NCBI GenBank assembly: GCA_026985785.1
Contig: JALSPT010000250.1
Location: forward strand, 1 to 6,739
From: Anaerolineales bacterium
GTDB taxonomy: Bacteria; Chloroflexota; Anaerolineae; Anaerolineales; DRMV01
Direction of reading: 5' to 3'
Length of the DNA: 6,739 bases
The first letter of the stretch is position 1. Each line of letters opens with the position of its first letter. This document shows, piece by piece, positions 1 through 6,223 of the stretch. A program made the translations under genes and the position numbers. The notes beneath the pieces were generated by a model, which was not told where the DNA came from, did no database searches, and worked only from the letters and a program-made list of their open reading frames with translations.

Positions 1-1019
1 GTCTTCCCAATTTGCACGATGATGTCGCCGCGCTGCAAACCTGCTTTGTCGGCAGGGCTGCCGCTTGCCACGTCCACCACGTACACACCCCACCTCACCG
101 GCAGGCCATATTGCGCCGCGATCGCGGGGGTGATGCCTTGCCAGTCGATGCCCAGATACGGTCGGGCAACGTAGCCTTGCTTGATGATTTGCTCCGCCAC
201 AGCCCGTACGGTGTTGGACGGGATGGCAAAACCCAGCCCCTCGGCGACGTCACCGCCGCCGTTGCGCACGATGAGCGTGTTGATGCCCACCACCTCTCCG
301 GCCAGGTTGACCAGTGGGCCGCCGGAATTGCCGTGATTGATGGCCGCGTCGGTCTGGATGAGCCCTTCCATCACGTAGCCTCGGCCCGTGTCCAGGTTGC
401 GCCCGGTGGCGCTCACCACACCCACGGTCACCGTGTTGCGAAACGCGCCCAACGGCGAGCCGATGGCAATCACCGTTTCACCTGGTTTGAGCACGTCCGA
501 ATTGCCGAGCACCGCCACGGCAGGCATCTTGCCGTCCACATGAAGTACGGCCAGGTCTGCAAAGCGGTCGGTGCCTACGACCCGCGCCGGGCGCTGTGTG
601 CCATCGGCAAAAATCACGTGCAGTTTTGTGGTGCCAGCGACGACGTGGTTGTTGGTGATGATGTAGCCTTTTTCAGAGACGATGACCCCCGATCCGCTCA
701 CGCGCTCGTCGGGGGTGGGGCCGAAGAAGGTCATCCGACCGGGTATTACGCCCACCACCGTCACCACCGCGGGCGAGACTTTGGCCACCGCGCGGGTAAT
801 GGCTGTGTCGATCTGCGTGGTTTCCACGTGTAATACGCCGCCCCCTGTCGGCGCAGCGGGGGTAGCCTGAGATTGAGGGGCGGTGAGTGTGCTCATCGCA
901 GGTGTTGTGTGCTGAGTGTGTTGGAGAGCCCACCATCCACCTGCGAGGCCGCCGCACAGGGCGATCAGCGCGGCGCTCAGCAACCAGAGAAAGAGCAGCA
1001 CAATTTTTTTGGCGTCCAT
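1..1019 (-). CDS. htrA: HtrA/Deg-family trypsin-like serine protease (3' end cut by window edge)
   Basis: Periplasmic or cell-surface protease/chaperone of the HtrA (S1C) family, which degrades misfolded envelope proteins. 339 codons are visible. Residues about 5-31 form one hydrophobic segment after a Lys pair (signal anchor or signal peptide). A Ser/Thr/Pro/Gln-rich linker follows to about residue 65, then a trypsin-like domain with the full triad: His125 (ITNNHVV), Asp155 (FADLAVL) and Ser232 (HGNSGGP). A PDZ domain starts near residue 287 (RPYLGID) and is cut just after the GLQRGDIIVQIG motif; the family normally has roughly 40-60 more residues. The ATG at 1019 is chosen because a strong GGAGGTG lies four bases upstream, directly before the signal segment. 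It is the last visible gene of the run ctpA, yugP-like, htrA, and starts 60 bases after the yugP-like stop. The family call is very sure; the exact paralogue (DegP, DegQ, DegS or HtrA type) cannot be told from a truncated PDZ region. Confidence 0.95.
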   Translation of the reverse strand, partial: MDAKKIVLLFLWLLSAALIALCGGLAGGWWALQHTQHTTPAMSTLTAPQSQATPAAPTGGGVLHVETTQIDTAITRAVAKVSPAVVTVVGVIPGRMTFFGPTPDERVSGSGVIVSEKGYIITNNHVVAGTTKLHVIFADGTQRPARVVGTDRFADLAVLHVDGKMPAVAVLGNSDVLKPGETVIAIGSPLGAFRNTVTVGVVSATGRNLDTGRGYVMEGLIQTDAAINHGNSGGPLVNLAGEVVGINTLIVRNGGGDVAEGLGFAIPSNTVRAVAEQIIKQGYVARPYLGIDWQGITPAIAAQYGLPVRWGVYVVDVASGSPADKAGLQRGDIIVQIGK

Positions 1020-1023
1020 GTTT

Positions 1024-1030
1024 CACCTCC
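1024..1030 (-). promoter_or_regulatory. Strong ribosome binding site of htrA
   Basis: On the minus strand GGAGGTG is followed by four bases and the ATG at 1019. This near-perfect Shine-Dalgarno fixes the htrA start. The rest of the 60-base gap after the upstream zinc-protease stop shows no hairpin with a T-run and no convincing promoter, so read-through from the upstream gene is likely. Confidence 0.8.
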
Positions 1031-1079
1031 TGAACCCCGGCGGCGTGTCGGCACGGCACGGCGTCGAGGAGATGATGTT

Positions 1080-1781
1080 TTAGCGGCGACGTCGCCCTCC
1101 AAAAATCAACATGGCGTAATAAGCCACCTGCAAAAGCGCGGTGACCAGCGCGGCCACGTAGGTCAATGCCGCGGCGTTGAGGACGTGGTTCACGCCGCGC
1201 GCTTCCTCTTCGGTCTGCACGATGCCGGTCTCCCGCAGCAACCGTTTGGCACGCGCCGAAGCGTTGAATTCCACCGGCAGCGTGACCAGCGCAAAGGCAG
1301 CCCCGGCAGAGAAGACAATCAGGCCAACCACGGCAAGTTGCAGGAAATTGAGCAGGAGGCCGAGGAAGATCAAAATCCAGCCCAGGTATGAGCCAATGTT
1401 GACTGCTGGCACCATGGCGCTGCGTAGTTTGAGGGGTAGGTAGCCTTCTTTGTCTTGCAAAGCGTGTCCCAATTCGTGCGCGGCCACGGCCACCGAAGCC
1501 ACCGAACGACCCTGATACACCTTTGGCGAGAGCCGCAGCACCTTGGCGCGGGGGTCGTAGTGGTCTGTCAGCATCCCACCAACTTGTTCGATGCGCACGC
1601 CGTACAGGCCACCATAGCGGATCAGCCGTTCGGCAGCCTCGGCGCCCGACAGCCCGGCGTGCAAGGGGCGTTGTGACCATTTCCGAAACGCCGAACTGAC
1701 GTACCACTGCGCCGCCAGCATGAGCAAAAATGCCGGCGCCATGAAGAGCAAGTAGTAAGGATCGAACCAAAAGCCAAACAT
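1080..1781 (-). CDS. yugP: YugP-family membrane zinc metallopeptidase
   Basis: Integral-membrane zinc protease of the YugP family (Pfam Zn_peptidase_2), named after the Bacillus subtilis protein; its substrates are not well established. It has 233 residues, close to the usual family length. Residues about 8-28 form a first membrane segment. A soluble part contains the metal site HELGH at 102-106, where two His bind zinc and Glu103 is the catalytic base. Two hydrophobic segments follow (about 124-145 and 147-167), then LPVEFNASARA, whose Glu171 fits the family's third zinc ligand. A last hydrophobic segment spans about 203-227, ending in four consecutive Arg. GGAGGG lies seven bases before the ATG at 1781. 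The gene starts 23 bases after the ctpA stop, so the two are probably co-transcribed, with htrA next. An out-of-frame ATG at 1788 gives no recognisable protein. The family call is firm; the physiological role is unknown. Confidence 0.93.
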   Translation of the reverse strand: MFGFWFDPYYLLFMAPAFLLMLAAQWYVSSAFRKWSQRPLHAGLSGAEAAERLIRYGGLYGVRIEQVGGMLTDHYDPRAKVLRLSPKVYQGRSVASVAVAAHELGHALQDKEGYLPLKLRSAMVPAVNIGSYLGWILIFLGLLLNFLQLAVVGLIVFSAGAAFALVTLPVEFNASARAKRLLRETGIVQTEEEARGVNHVLNAAALTYVAALVTALLQVAYYAMLIFGGRRRR

Positions 1782-1804
1782 CCTTCATCCCTCCAAAGGT
1801 GGCG

Positions 1805-3076
1805 CTATTTGATGCCTGCAGGGGCTTTGCCGTCCAAGATCAGTTCCGTGGCCTTGTCAAGTTGCGGGTCACGTTGAGCCTTGCGGTCTTCTTCCGACAT
1901 TTTCACCACCACGTCGGGCGTCAGCCCCTTGCCGCTGATTTGCCGCTGCTTGGGCGTCAGCCACAGTGCGACCGTAATCCGCACCGCGCCCTGATGGTTC
2001 TGCAACGGAATCCAGTTTTGCACCGAGCCTTTTCCGTAAGTGGTCTCGCCTACCAGCAACGCCCGTCCGTAATCTTGCAATGCCCCTGCCACGATTTCCG
2101 AGGCCGAGGCCGAACCGCCATTGACCAGGACGATCATGGGAATATTCGTGGCCAGGCCGCCACCTTGGGTTTTGAACGCTTGCTTGCTGCCATCTTTGTG
2201 CTCTTCGTACAATACCACTTTGCCTTTCGGCAAGAATTCCGAGGCAACTTCTACTGCCGTCTGCAAATATCCGCCGCCATTGTTGCGGAGGTCGAGGATC
2301 AAGCCCTTCGGATGCTGCGCCATTAGGTCTTTCAGCGCGTCGTGCAGGTCGCTGGCGGTTTTGTCGCCAAAGGTGTGTAGTTGGACGTAAGCGATGCCAT
2401 CGTCCAACATGCGGCTTTCCACCGTGGGGATGGTGATCTTGGCACGGGTTACCACGACGTCGAACGGTTTCTGATGGTCCCGCTTGATGGTCAGGCGCAC
2501 TTTGGTGCCTGCCGGGCCCAAAACCTTTTGCACCACCAGTTCGGGATTGATGCCGGTGACATCTTCCCCATCCACGGCGATGATTTCGTCGCCCGGCTGC
2601 AAGCCAGCCTTCTCCGCTGGTGAGCCTTTCATCGGCGCTACGATGGTGAGCACGTCCCCGCTGGTATCGACCCAGGCGCCAATGCCCTCATACTCACCGG
2701 AAAGCGAGATGTTGGCCTGTTGATACTCCATCGGGTCCATGTACGAGGTGTGCTTGTCGCCCGTCGCGGCATACATGCCGCGGATGGCGCCCTGAACCAG
2801 TTTGACGTCGTCCAGCGGGCGGACGTAGTACTCGTGCAGCAAATCCCATGCTTCCCAGAAGGGAGCCCAGATATCTTGGTTCTCTTTGCTTTGGCCGTTC
2901 CCCTGGGATGAGGAGGGAGTGCCTGGGGGGGTGGAATGCGGCGCCGTTGCCGCTACTGTTCCACTGTGCAGGCTACGGGTCACATAGCCGAGGGCAAACC
3001 CGCTGGCAAACATGCCGGCCACCAACGCCAGCACCAGCACCGCCCCCAGCAGATAACGCCAAAAGTATTTGTTCAT
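1805..3076 (-). CDS. ctpA: Carboxy-terminal processing serine protease (S41 family, CtpA/Prc)
   Basis: Tail-specific protease that cuts envelope proteins from the C-terminus with a Ser/Lys dyad. It has 423 residues from the chosen start. Residues about 6-31 form a membrane anchor, followed by a Ser/Pro/Gly-rich linker to about 65. A helical N-terminal region (about 68-118) precedes a PDZ domain (about 119-212, with SPAEKAGLQPGDEIIAVDG at 152-170). The S41 catalytic core follows. Aligned by eye to E. coli Prc (Ser430, Asp441, Lys455), the matching residues are Ser324 in GSASASE, Asp335 in QDYGRA and Lys349 in TYGKGSVQ, with identical spacing. The ATG at 3076 is chosen over one at 3115: AAGGAG sits six bases before it, the protein then begins directly at the anchor, and the upstream ATG falls inside a likely -10 element. 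It probably heads the protease cluster. Function at family level is sure; substrates are unknown. Confidence 0.96.
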   Translation of the reverse strand: MNKYFWRYLLGAVLVLALVAGMFASGFALGYVTRSLHSGTVAATAPHSTPPGTPSSSQGNGQSKENQDIWAPFWEAWDLLHEYYVRPLDDVKLVQGAIRGMYAATGDKHTSYMDPMEYQQANISLSGEYEGIGAWVDTSGDVLTIVAPMKGSPAEKAGLQPGDEIIAVDGEDVTGINPELVVQKVLGPAGTKVRLTIKRDHQKPFDVVVTRAKITIPTVESRMLDDGIAYVQLHTFGDKTASDLHDALKDLMAQHPKGLILDLRNNGGGYLQTAVEVASEFLPKGKVVLYEEHKDGSKQAFKTQGGGLATNIPMIVLVNGGSASASEIVAGALQDYGRALLVGETTYGKGSVQNWIPLQNHQGAVRITVALWLTPKQRQISGKGLTPDVVVKMSEEDRKAQRDPQLDKATELILDGKAPAGIK

Positions 3077-3082
3077 CGTCCA

Positions 3083-3088
3083 CTCCTT
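3083..3088 (-). promoter_or_regulatory. Ribosome binding site that decides the ctpA start
   Basis: AAGGAG on the minus strand, six bases before the ATG at 3076. The alternative in-frame ATG at 3115 has no comparable site and would add 13 unlikely residues with two Cys before the membrane anchor. Confidence 0.75.
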
Positions 3089-3110
3089 GGTCAAGCGGCA
3101 TCTTGTGCAT

Positions 3111-3119
3111 ACCATACCA
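3111..3119 (-). promoter_or_regulatory. Candidate extended -10 promoter for ctpA
   Basis: Reading the minus strand from 3119, TG, one base and TATGGT (3116-3111) form an extended -10 element. Transcription would start near 3104 and give a leader of about 28 bases carrying the ctpA ribosome binding site. No -35 with good spacing is visible, which is common for extended -10 promoters. The element shares TGTGGTAT with the one before acpS. The 83-base gap between birA and ctpA holds nothing else I can support. Confidence 0.5.
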
Positions 3120-3159
3120 CAGAGAGATTAGAAAGATGTAAAAATCCCCCGCGGCGCAC

Positions 3160-3933
3160 CTATGATAGCGGGCGTAAGTGCCCCGTGAGTGCGTAGATGA
3201 CCTGAACGGCACCGCCCTTTTGCAGGCGCAACCCGCCGTCTGCCTCCAGGCCCAGCAACATCCCCTGTGCCTCGCCGGCCTGCACTTGTTGGCCGCGATA
3301 GGCCAGCCGCGCTTCCCAGGCGCGCAAAAAAGCCTCGCTGCGCAACCTTGGCCGCCACCAGGCCAGGCGTGTCAAAACGCGGGCCAGAAAATCCCAGCGC
3401 GCCGGGGCATGGCCCAAGCCATCGGCTACGCTCGCGGCGGGGAAATCTACCGCCTCCGGCGGCGGCACGGCCTGCGGCGCGAGGTTCACCCCCACACCTA
3501 CCACCACCGCCTCCAGCCGCTCGCCTCGCCACACCGCCTCGGCCAGCACCCCGGCCACTTTGCGCCCGTTCAGCAAGACGTCGTTCGGCCATTTGACCGC
3601 CGCATCCACCCCCAGTGCGGTAAGCACTTCGACCAAGGCCACCGCTCCCCAAGCGGTGAAGCGCGCCGCGGCCTTTTCCTCCCCGTCCAGGGGGCGGGCG
3701 ACAATGGTAAAAGCCAGTCCCGCTTCGGGGTGGCTCCACCAGCGCCGCCCACGCCGCCCGCGCCCGCGCGTTTGTTCACCGGCGACCACCAATGCCCCAT
3801 CAGGCGCGCCAGCCCATGCCCATGCCAAGGCGGCATCGTTGGTGGAATCTACTTGTGGGTAAAAACGCCAGGCAGGGAGGAACAACGGGCTGATGGCCTT
3901 TTGCAATGCTTCTGGACCAAGATTCCAGACCAT
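3160..3933 (-). CDS. birA: Biotin--[acetyl-CoA-carboxylase] ligase, no DNA-binding domain
   Basis: Cytoplasmic ligase that makes biotinyl-AMP from biotin and ATP and transfers biotin to the carrier lysine of biotin enzymes such as acetyl-CoA carboxylase, the entry to fatty acid synthesis. In 257 residues it shows STND at 30-33, the biotin/adenylate-binding loop GRGRRGR at 57-63 with the following WWSHPEAGLAF, and KWPNDV at 114-119. VAGVLAE (126-132) and GVGVNL (146-151) are also typical. The C-terminal part (about 210-257) fits the small SH3-like domain. No helix-turn-helix domain precedes the catalytic domain, so this is the monofunctional type and should not act as a bio-operon repressor. 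The ATG at 3933 has only a weak AGGG upstream; the start is reasonable because STND lies about 30 residues in, as in other monofunctional ligases. It diverges from acpS, whose product modifies another fatty-acid carrier protein. The sequence is very rich in Ala, Arg, Trp and G+C. Confidence 0.94.
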   Translation of the reverse strand: MVWNLGPEALQKAISPLFLPAWRFYPQVDSTNDAALAWAWAGAPDGALVVAGEQTRGRGRRGRRWWSHPEAGLAFTIVARPLDGEEKAAARFTAWGAVALVEVLTALGVDAAVKWPNDVLLNGRKVAGVLAEAVWRGERLEAVVVGVGVNLAPQAVPPPEAVDFPAASVADGLGHAPARWDFLARVLTRLAWWRPRLRSEAFLRAWEARLAYRGQQVQAGEAQGMLLGLEADGGLRLQKGGAVQVIYALTGHLRPLS

Positions 3934-3934
3934 G

Positions 3935-3956
3935 CTGAAAACCCTTTTTCTGAAAA
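3935..3956. repeat. Paired CTGAAAA direct repeat upstream of birA
   Basis: CTGAAAA occurs at 3935-3941 and again at 3950-3956, a period of 15 bases. The second copy runs into TTCAG, so CTGAA and TTCAG (3950-3961) also form a short inverted repeat. The A/T-rich block stands out from the surrounding GC-rich DNA and sits between the birA start and the acpS promoter. It may be part of the birA promoter or an operator, or be chance. No known operator is recognised. Confidence 0.3.
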
Positions 3957-3991
3957 TTCAGGGGCCCACGGCGAGGGCGTGCTCTGGCTTG

Positions 3992-4000
3992 TGGTATCAT
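3992..4000 (+). promoter_or_regulatory. Candidate extended -10 promoter for acpS, probably leaderless
   Basis: TG, one base and TATCAT (3995-4000) form an extended -10 element. The acpS ATG begins at 4007, six bases after the hexamer, which is where transcription would be expected to begin. No Shine-Dalgarno lies before the ATG. Together these suggest a leaderless mRNA. No good -35 is seen. Confidence 0.5.
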
Positions 4001-4006
4001 CCCATC

Positions 4007-4369
4007 ATGCTCAGAACAGGCATTGATGTGGTGGAGATCGAGCGTTTTCGGCGTGCGATGAGCCGGCATGGGGAGCGCTTGCTGACGCGGCTGTTCACCG
4101 AGCAGGAGCGAGTCGCTTGTGGGGGAAACGTCGCCTCGCTGGCGGCCCGCTTCGCGGCCAAGGAAGCCGCCGCCAAAGCGTTGGGCACGGGCATCGGGGT
4201 GGTGCGCTGGCAGGATATCGAAGTGGTCACCGACGCCCGTGGCACGCCGCGCCTGGTGTTGCACGGAGTGGCGCTTGCTTTGGCTGAACGGGATGGGCTG
4301 AGTGAATGGGCGCTTAGCCTGAGCCACAGCCGTGGGTGCGCGGTCGCGGTGGTGGTAGCCAAGGGGTAA
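4007..4369 (+). CDS. acpS: Holo-[acyl-carrier-protein] synthase
   Basis: Transfers the 4'-phosphopantetheine arm of coenzyme A to a serine of apo-ACP, giving active ACP for fatty acid synthesis; it acts as a cytoplasmic trimer in known members. The 120 residues match the usual AcpS length. Visible motifs are GIDVVEIERF at 5-14 with metal-binding Asp7, FAAKEAAAKALGTG at 49-62 with metal-binding Glu53 and Lys57, and SLSHSRGCAVA at 104-114. The reading frame stays open upstream to 3893, but the ATG at 4007 places the conserved GIDVVEI at residue 5 as in the family, and the upstream extension covers the birA start and promoter region. No ribosome binding site precedes it; see the extended -10 element just upstream. 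It is the only plus-strand gene, divergent from birA and converging on glpX across 24 bases without a visible terminator. Confidence 0.95.
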   Translation: MLRTGIDVVEIERFRRAMSRHGERLLTRLFTEQERVACGGNVASLAARFAAKEAAAKALGTGIGVVRWQDIEVVTDARGTPRLVLHGVALALAERDGLSEWALSLSHSRGCAVAVVVAKG

Positions 4370-4393
4370 ACGCCGTGTTTTCTTTCCGCCCCA

Positions 4394-5383
4394 TCAAATG
4401 CGCGGCTCGCCCAGTTTTTTGACTTTCTCGATGCGGTGGGTGGCGAAGATTTCGCGCACCGTGCCGGTCAGGCCGCGCACCACCAGGCTGTGCGTGCGCA
4501 CGGTGTCGCCGCGATACTTTACGCCGCGCAGCAGTTCGCCGTCGGTAATGCCGGTGGCGGCGAAGAAGACGTCGTCCGAGGCGACCAAGTCGTCCATTGT
4601 CAGCACTTTGTGGAAATCGTAGCCCATTTCCTCGCCGCGGCGCAGTTCGTCCTCGTTGCGGGCGTACAGTTTGCCCTGAATTTCGCCGCCCATGGCGCGC
4701 AGCGCACAGGCCGCCAGCACGCCTTCTGGTGTGCCGCCGATGCCCATGAGCACATCGATCCCCGATCCCGGCCAGGCGGTCATCAGCGCGCCGGCCACGT
4801 CGCCGTCGGGGATGAGGCGGATGCGTGCGCCCAGCCGCCGCACCTCAGCGATGAGCTGCTCGTGGCGGGGGCGGTCGAGGATTACCACGGTTAAGTCGGT
4901 GACGTCTTTGCCTTTGACGCGAGCAATGCGCCGCAGGTTGACCTCCACAGGGGCGTTGACGTCGATCATGCCCTTGGCTTCGGGGCCGACGGCAATTTTG
5001 TGCATGTAGACAAATGGACCAGGGTTGAACATGGTGCCGCGCGGCGCCAAAGCCACGGTCGCGATCGCGTTGGGCAAGCCCTTGGCTACCGGTCGGGTGC
5101 CATCGATGGGGTCGACGGCAATGTCCATCTCCGGCGGGTCACCGGTTCCTACCTCTTCGCCGTTGTAGAGCATGGGGGCTTCGTCTTTTTCACCCTCGCC
5201 GATGACGATCACGGCCTTCATCTCGATGGTATTGAGCACGGCGCGCATGGCATCAACGGCAGCCTGGTCAGCGGCGATTTTGTCGCCTCGCCCCATGAAC
5301 CGCCCGGCAGCAATGGCTGCTGCCTCGGTGACCCGCACCAGTTCCATGGCCAGGTTTCGGGTAGGCGTGGTATCTATGGGCAT
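4394..5383 (-). CDS. glpX: Class II fructose-1,6-bisphosphatase (GlpX)
   Basis: Hydrolyses fructose 1,6-bisphosphate to fructose 6-phosphate, the committed step of gluconeogenesis; some relatives also act on sedoheptulose 1,7-bisphosphate. It has 329 residues against 336 for E. coli GlpX. Family motifs are IGEGEKDEAPMLYNGE at 61-76, the metal/phosphate site DPIDGT at 91-96 (E. coli has Glu where this has Asp94), and GIGGTPEGVLAA at 214-225 with Glu220 matching a known active-site Glu. No membrane or signal segment is present, so it is cytoplasmic. AGGAGG at 5389-5394 is five bases before the ATG and overlaps the cdsA stop codon, so translation is probably coupled to cdsA. Placement after uppS and cdsA is unusual, because dxr or rseP commonly follows cdsA. 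The enzyme call is firm; activity on sedoheptulose bisphosphate cannot be judged from sequence. Confidence 0.95.
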   Translation of the reverse strand: MPIDTTPTRNLAMELVRVTEAAAIAAGRFMGRGDKIAADQAAVDAMRAVLNTIEMKAVIVIGEGEKDEAPMLYNGEEVGTGDPPEMDIAVDPIDGTRPVAKGLPNAIATVALAPRGTMFNPGPFVYMHKIAVGPEAKGMIDVNAPVEVNLRRIARVKGKDVTDLTVVILDRPRHEQLIAEVRRLGARIRLIPDGDVAGALMTAWPGSGIDVLMGIGGTPEGVLAACALRAMGGEIQGKLYARNEDELRRGEEMGYDFHKVLTMDDLVASDDVFFAATGITDGELLRGVKYRGDTVRTHSLVVRGLTGTVREIFATHRIEKVKKLGEPRI

Positions 5384-5388
5384 TGCGT

Positions 5389-5394
5389 CCTCCT
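5389..5394 (-). promoter_or_regulatory. glpX ribosome binding site overlapping the cdsA stop codon
   Basis: AGGAGG on the minus strand shares two bases with the TAG of cdsA (5395-5393) and lies five bases before the glpX ATG. This arrangement favours translational coupling and shows that glpX belongs to the uppS-cdsA transcript. Confidence 0.8.
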
Positions 5395-6211
5395 AAGGTA
5401 ACATGGAAAGGAAGTAATAAGCAATTACACCAGCCCAGAGCCAAGAATCTACCCGGTCGAATGCGCCGCCGTGCCCCGGCAGCAGGTGACCGGAGTCTTT
5501 GACCCCGGCCTGGCGTTTGAATAGGCTCTCGCCCAGGTCGCCCAGAGGCGCGAGGATACTGATGAGGGCACCCAGCAACGCCCCGTGGCCTACCGTCATG
5601 CCTGCCAGCGGGTGGGAAGCCAGCAAGGGGAACACGACGGCCAGCGCCGCGCCTGTCAGGGTGCCAGTGAGCACACCTGCGAGATAACCTTCCCAGGTCT
5701 TCTTAGGGCTGAGGCGGGGGCTGAGTTTGTGTTTGCCCCAGGCGCGCCCGGCAAAATAAGCGCCGCTGTCGGCTGCCCAGATGGTGCTCAGGCTGAGCAA
5801 TACCCACCATGCGCCGTTGGGCATCTGCCGCAGCGAGACCATGTAGGCGCCAATGAGGCCGATGTAGAGCACGCCGCTGAGGGAGATCGCGAAGTCGGTG
5901 GCGCTTTGCGGTGCGCCGCGCTCGTAGTCGGCCATGTGGTAGACCAGGGTCAGTAGAGCGAGGGCGGTTAACAGATGGGCGTCGTAGCGGAAGCCCGCAA
6001 AGAAGCGAGAGACCAGTAAAACCACCGCGCCCAGCATCATCAGCCAGCGTGCTGGCCGCTGACCTAAGGTGGTGAACAGGTTGGCGTATTCCCAGACGGC
6101 AGTAGCCATAAAAAAGGCGACCACCAGGAGATAAGGCAGGCCGCCAAGAAAGATCAGGTCGATGCCCACAGGCAGGAGCAAAATAGCTACCAAGACGCGC
6201 TGTTTGAGCAT
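5393..6211 (-). CDS. cdsA: Phosphatidate cytidylyltransferase (CDP-diacylglycerol synthase)
   Basis: Membrane enzyme that joins phosphatidic acid and CTP to give CDP-diacylglycerol, the precursor of bacterial phospholipids. The 272 residues are mostly hydrophobic, with several membrane segments from residue 5 to the C-terminus. The family signature lies at about 229-255: Ser229, Lys232-Arg233, Lys238-Asp239, then PGHGGAFDR and Asp255, matching the PROSITE CDS pattern. Other conserved pieces are WAADSGAYFAGR at 145-156 and SPKKTWEG at 168-175. The ATG at 6211 has GAGG seven bases upstream and opens straight into the first membrane segment. It starts 12 bases after uppS ends, a pairing very common in bacteria, and glpX follows after nine bases. 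No oddity is seen in the protein. Identification is firm. Confidence 0.96.
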   Translation of the reverse strand: MLKQRVLVAILLLPVGIDLIFLGGLPYLLVVAFFMATAVWEYANLFTTLGQRPARWLMMLGAVVLLVSRFFAGFRYDAHLLTALALLTLVYHMADYERGAPQSATDFAISLSGVLYIGLIGAYMVSLRQMPNGAWWVLLSLSTIWAADSGAYFAGRAWGKHKLSPRLSPKKTWEGYLAGVLTGTLTGAALAVVFPLLASHPLAGMTVGHGALLGALISILAPLGDLGESLFKRQAGVKDSGHLLPGHGGAFDRVDSWLWAGVIAYYFLSMLP

Positions 6212-6223
6212 GAGGTTGCCTCG

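Noticed and set aside
12..833. Long plus-strand open frame of 273 codons
   Set aside because: It lies antisense to the htrA catalytic domain, has His/Arg/Gly-rich composition with no recognisable motif, and is explained by GC-rich codon usage of the minus-strand gene.
951..960. Possible lipoprotein cleavage site at Cys22 of HtrA
   Set aside because: The residue just before the Cys is Leu, whereas a lipobox needs Gly, Ala or Ser there. The segment is better read as a signal anchor or ordinary signal peptide.
673..1788. Minus-strand open frame of 371 codons across the htrA start and the YugP-type gene
   Set aside because: It is a shifted frame of two well-supported genes. Its translation is rich in Arg, Gly and Ala with no family motifs, while the other frame holds HELGH and the HtrA start.
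3140..3172. Hairpin and T-run after birA on the minus strand as a terminator
   Set aside because: Only five base pairs (CCCGC/GCGGG) close a 15-base loop that contains the stop codon, with a spacer before five T. Too weak to call an intrinsic terminator.
3570..3836. Overlapping open frames on both strands inside birA
   Set aside because: The region is very G+C-rich, which keeps all frames open. Only the birA frame carries family motifs (GRGRRGR, KWPND).
3893..4006. N-terminal extension of acpS back to the ATG at 3893
   Set aside because: The extra 38 residues overlap the birA start and the likely acpS promoter, and AcpS proteins begin a few residues before GIDVVEI.
4370..4393. Shared terminator between the convergent acpS and glpX genes
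   Set aside because: The 24 bases contain short T runs on the plus strand but no inverted repeat in or beside them that could form a stable stem.
5366..5377. Plus-strand GTGGTATCTATG resembling the extended -10 elements
   Set aside because: It lies inside the first codons of glpX and no plus-strand gene follows, so it is probably chance.
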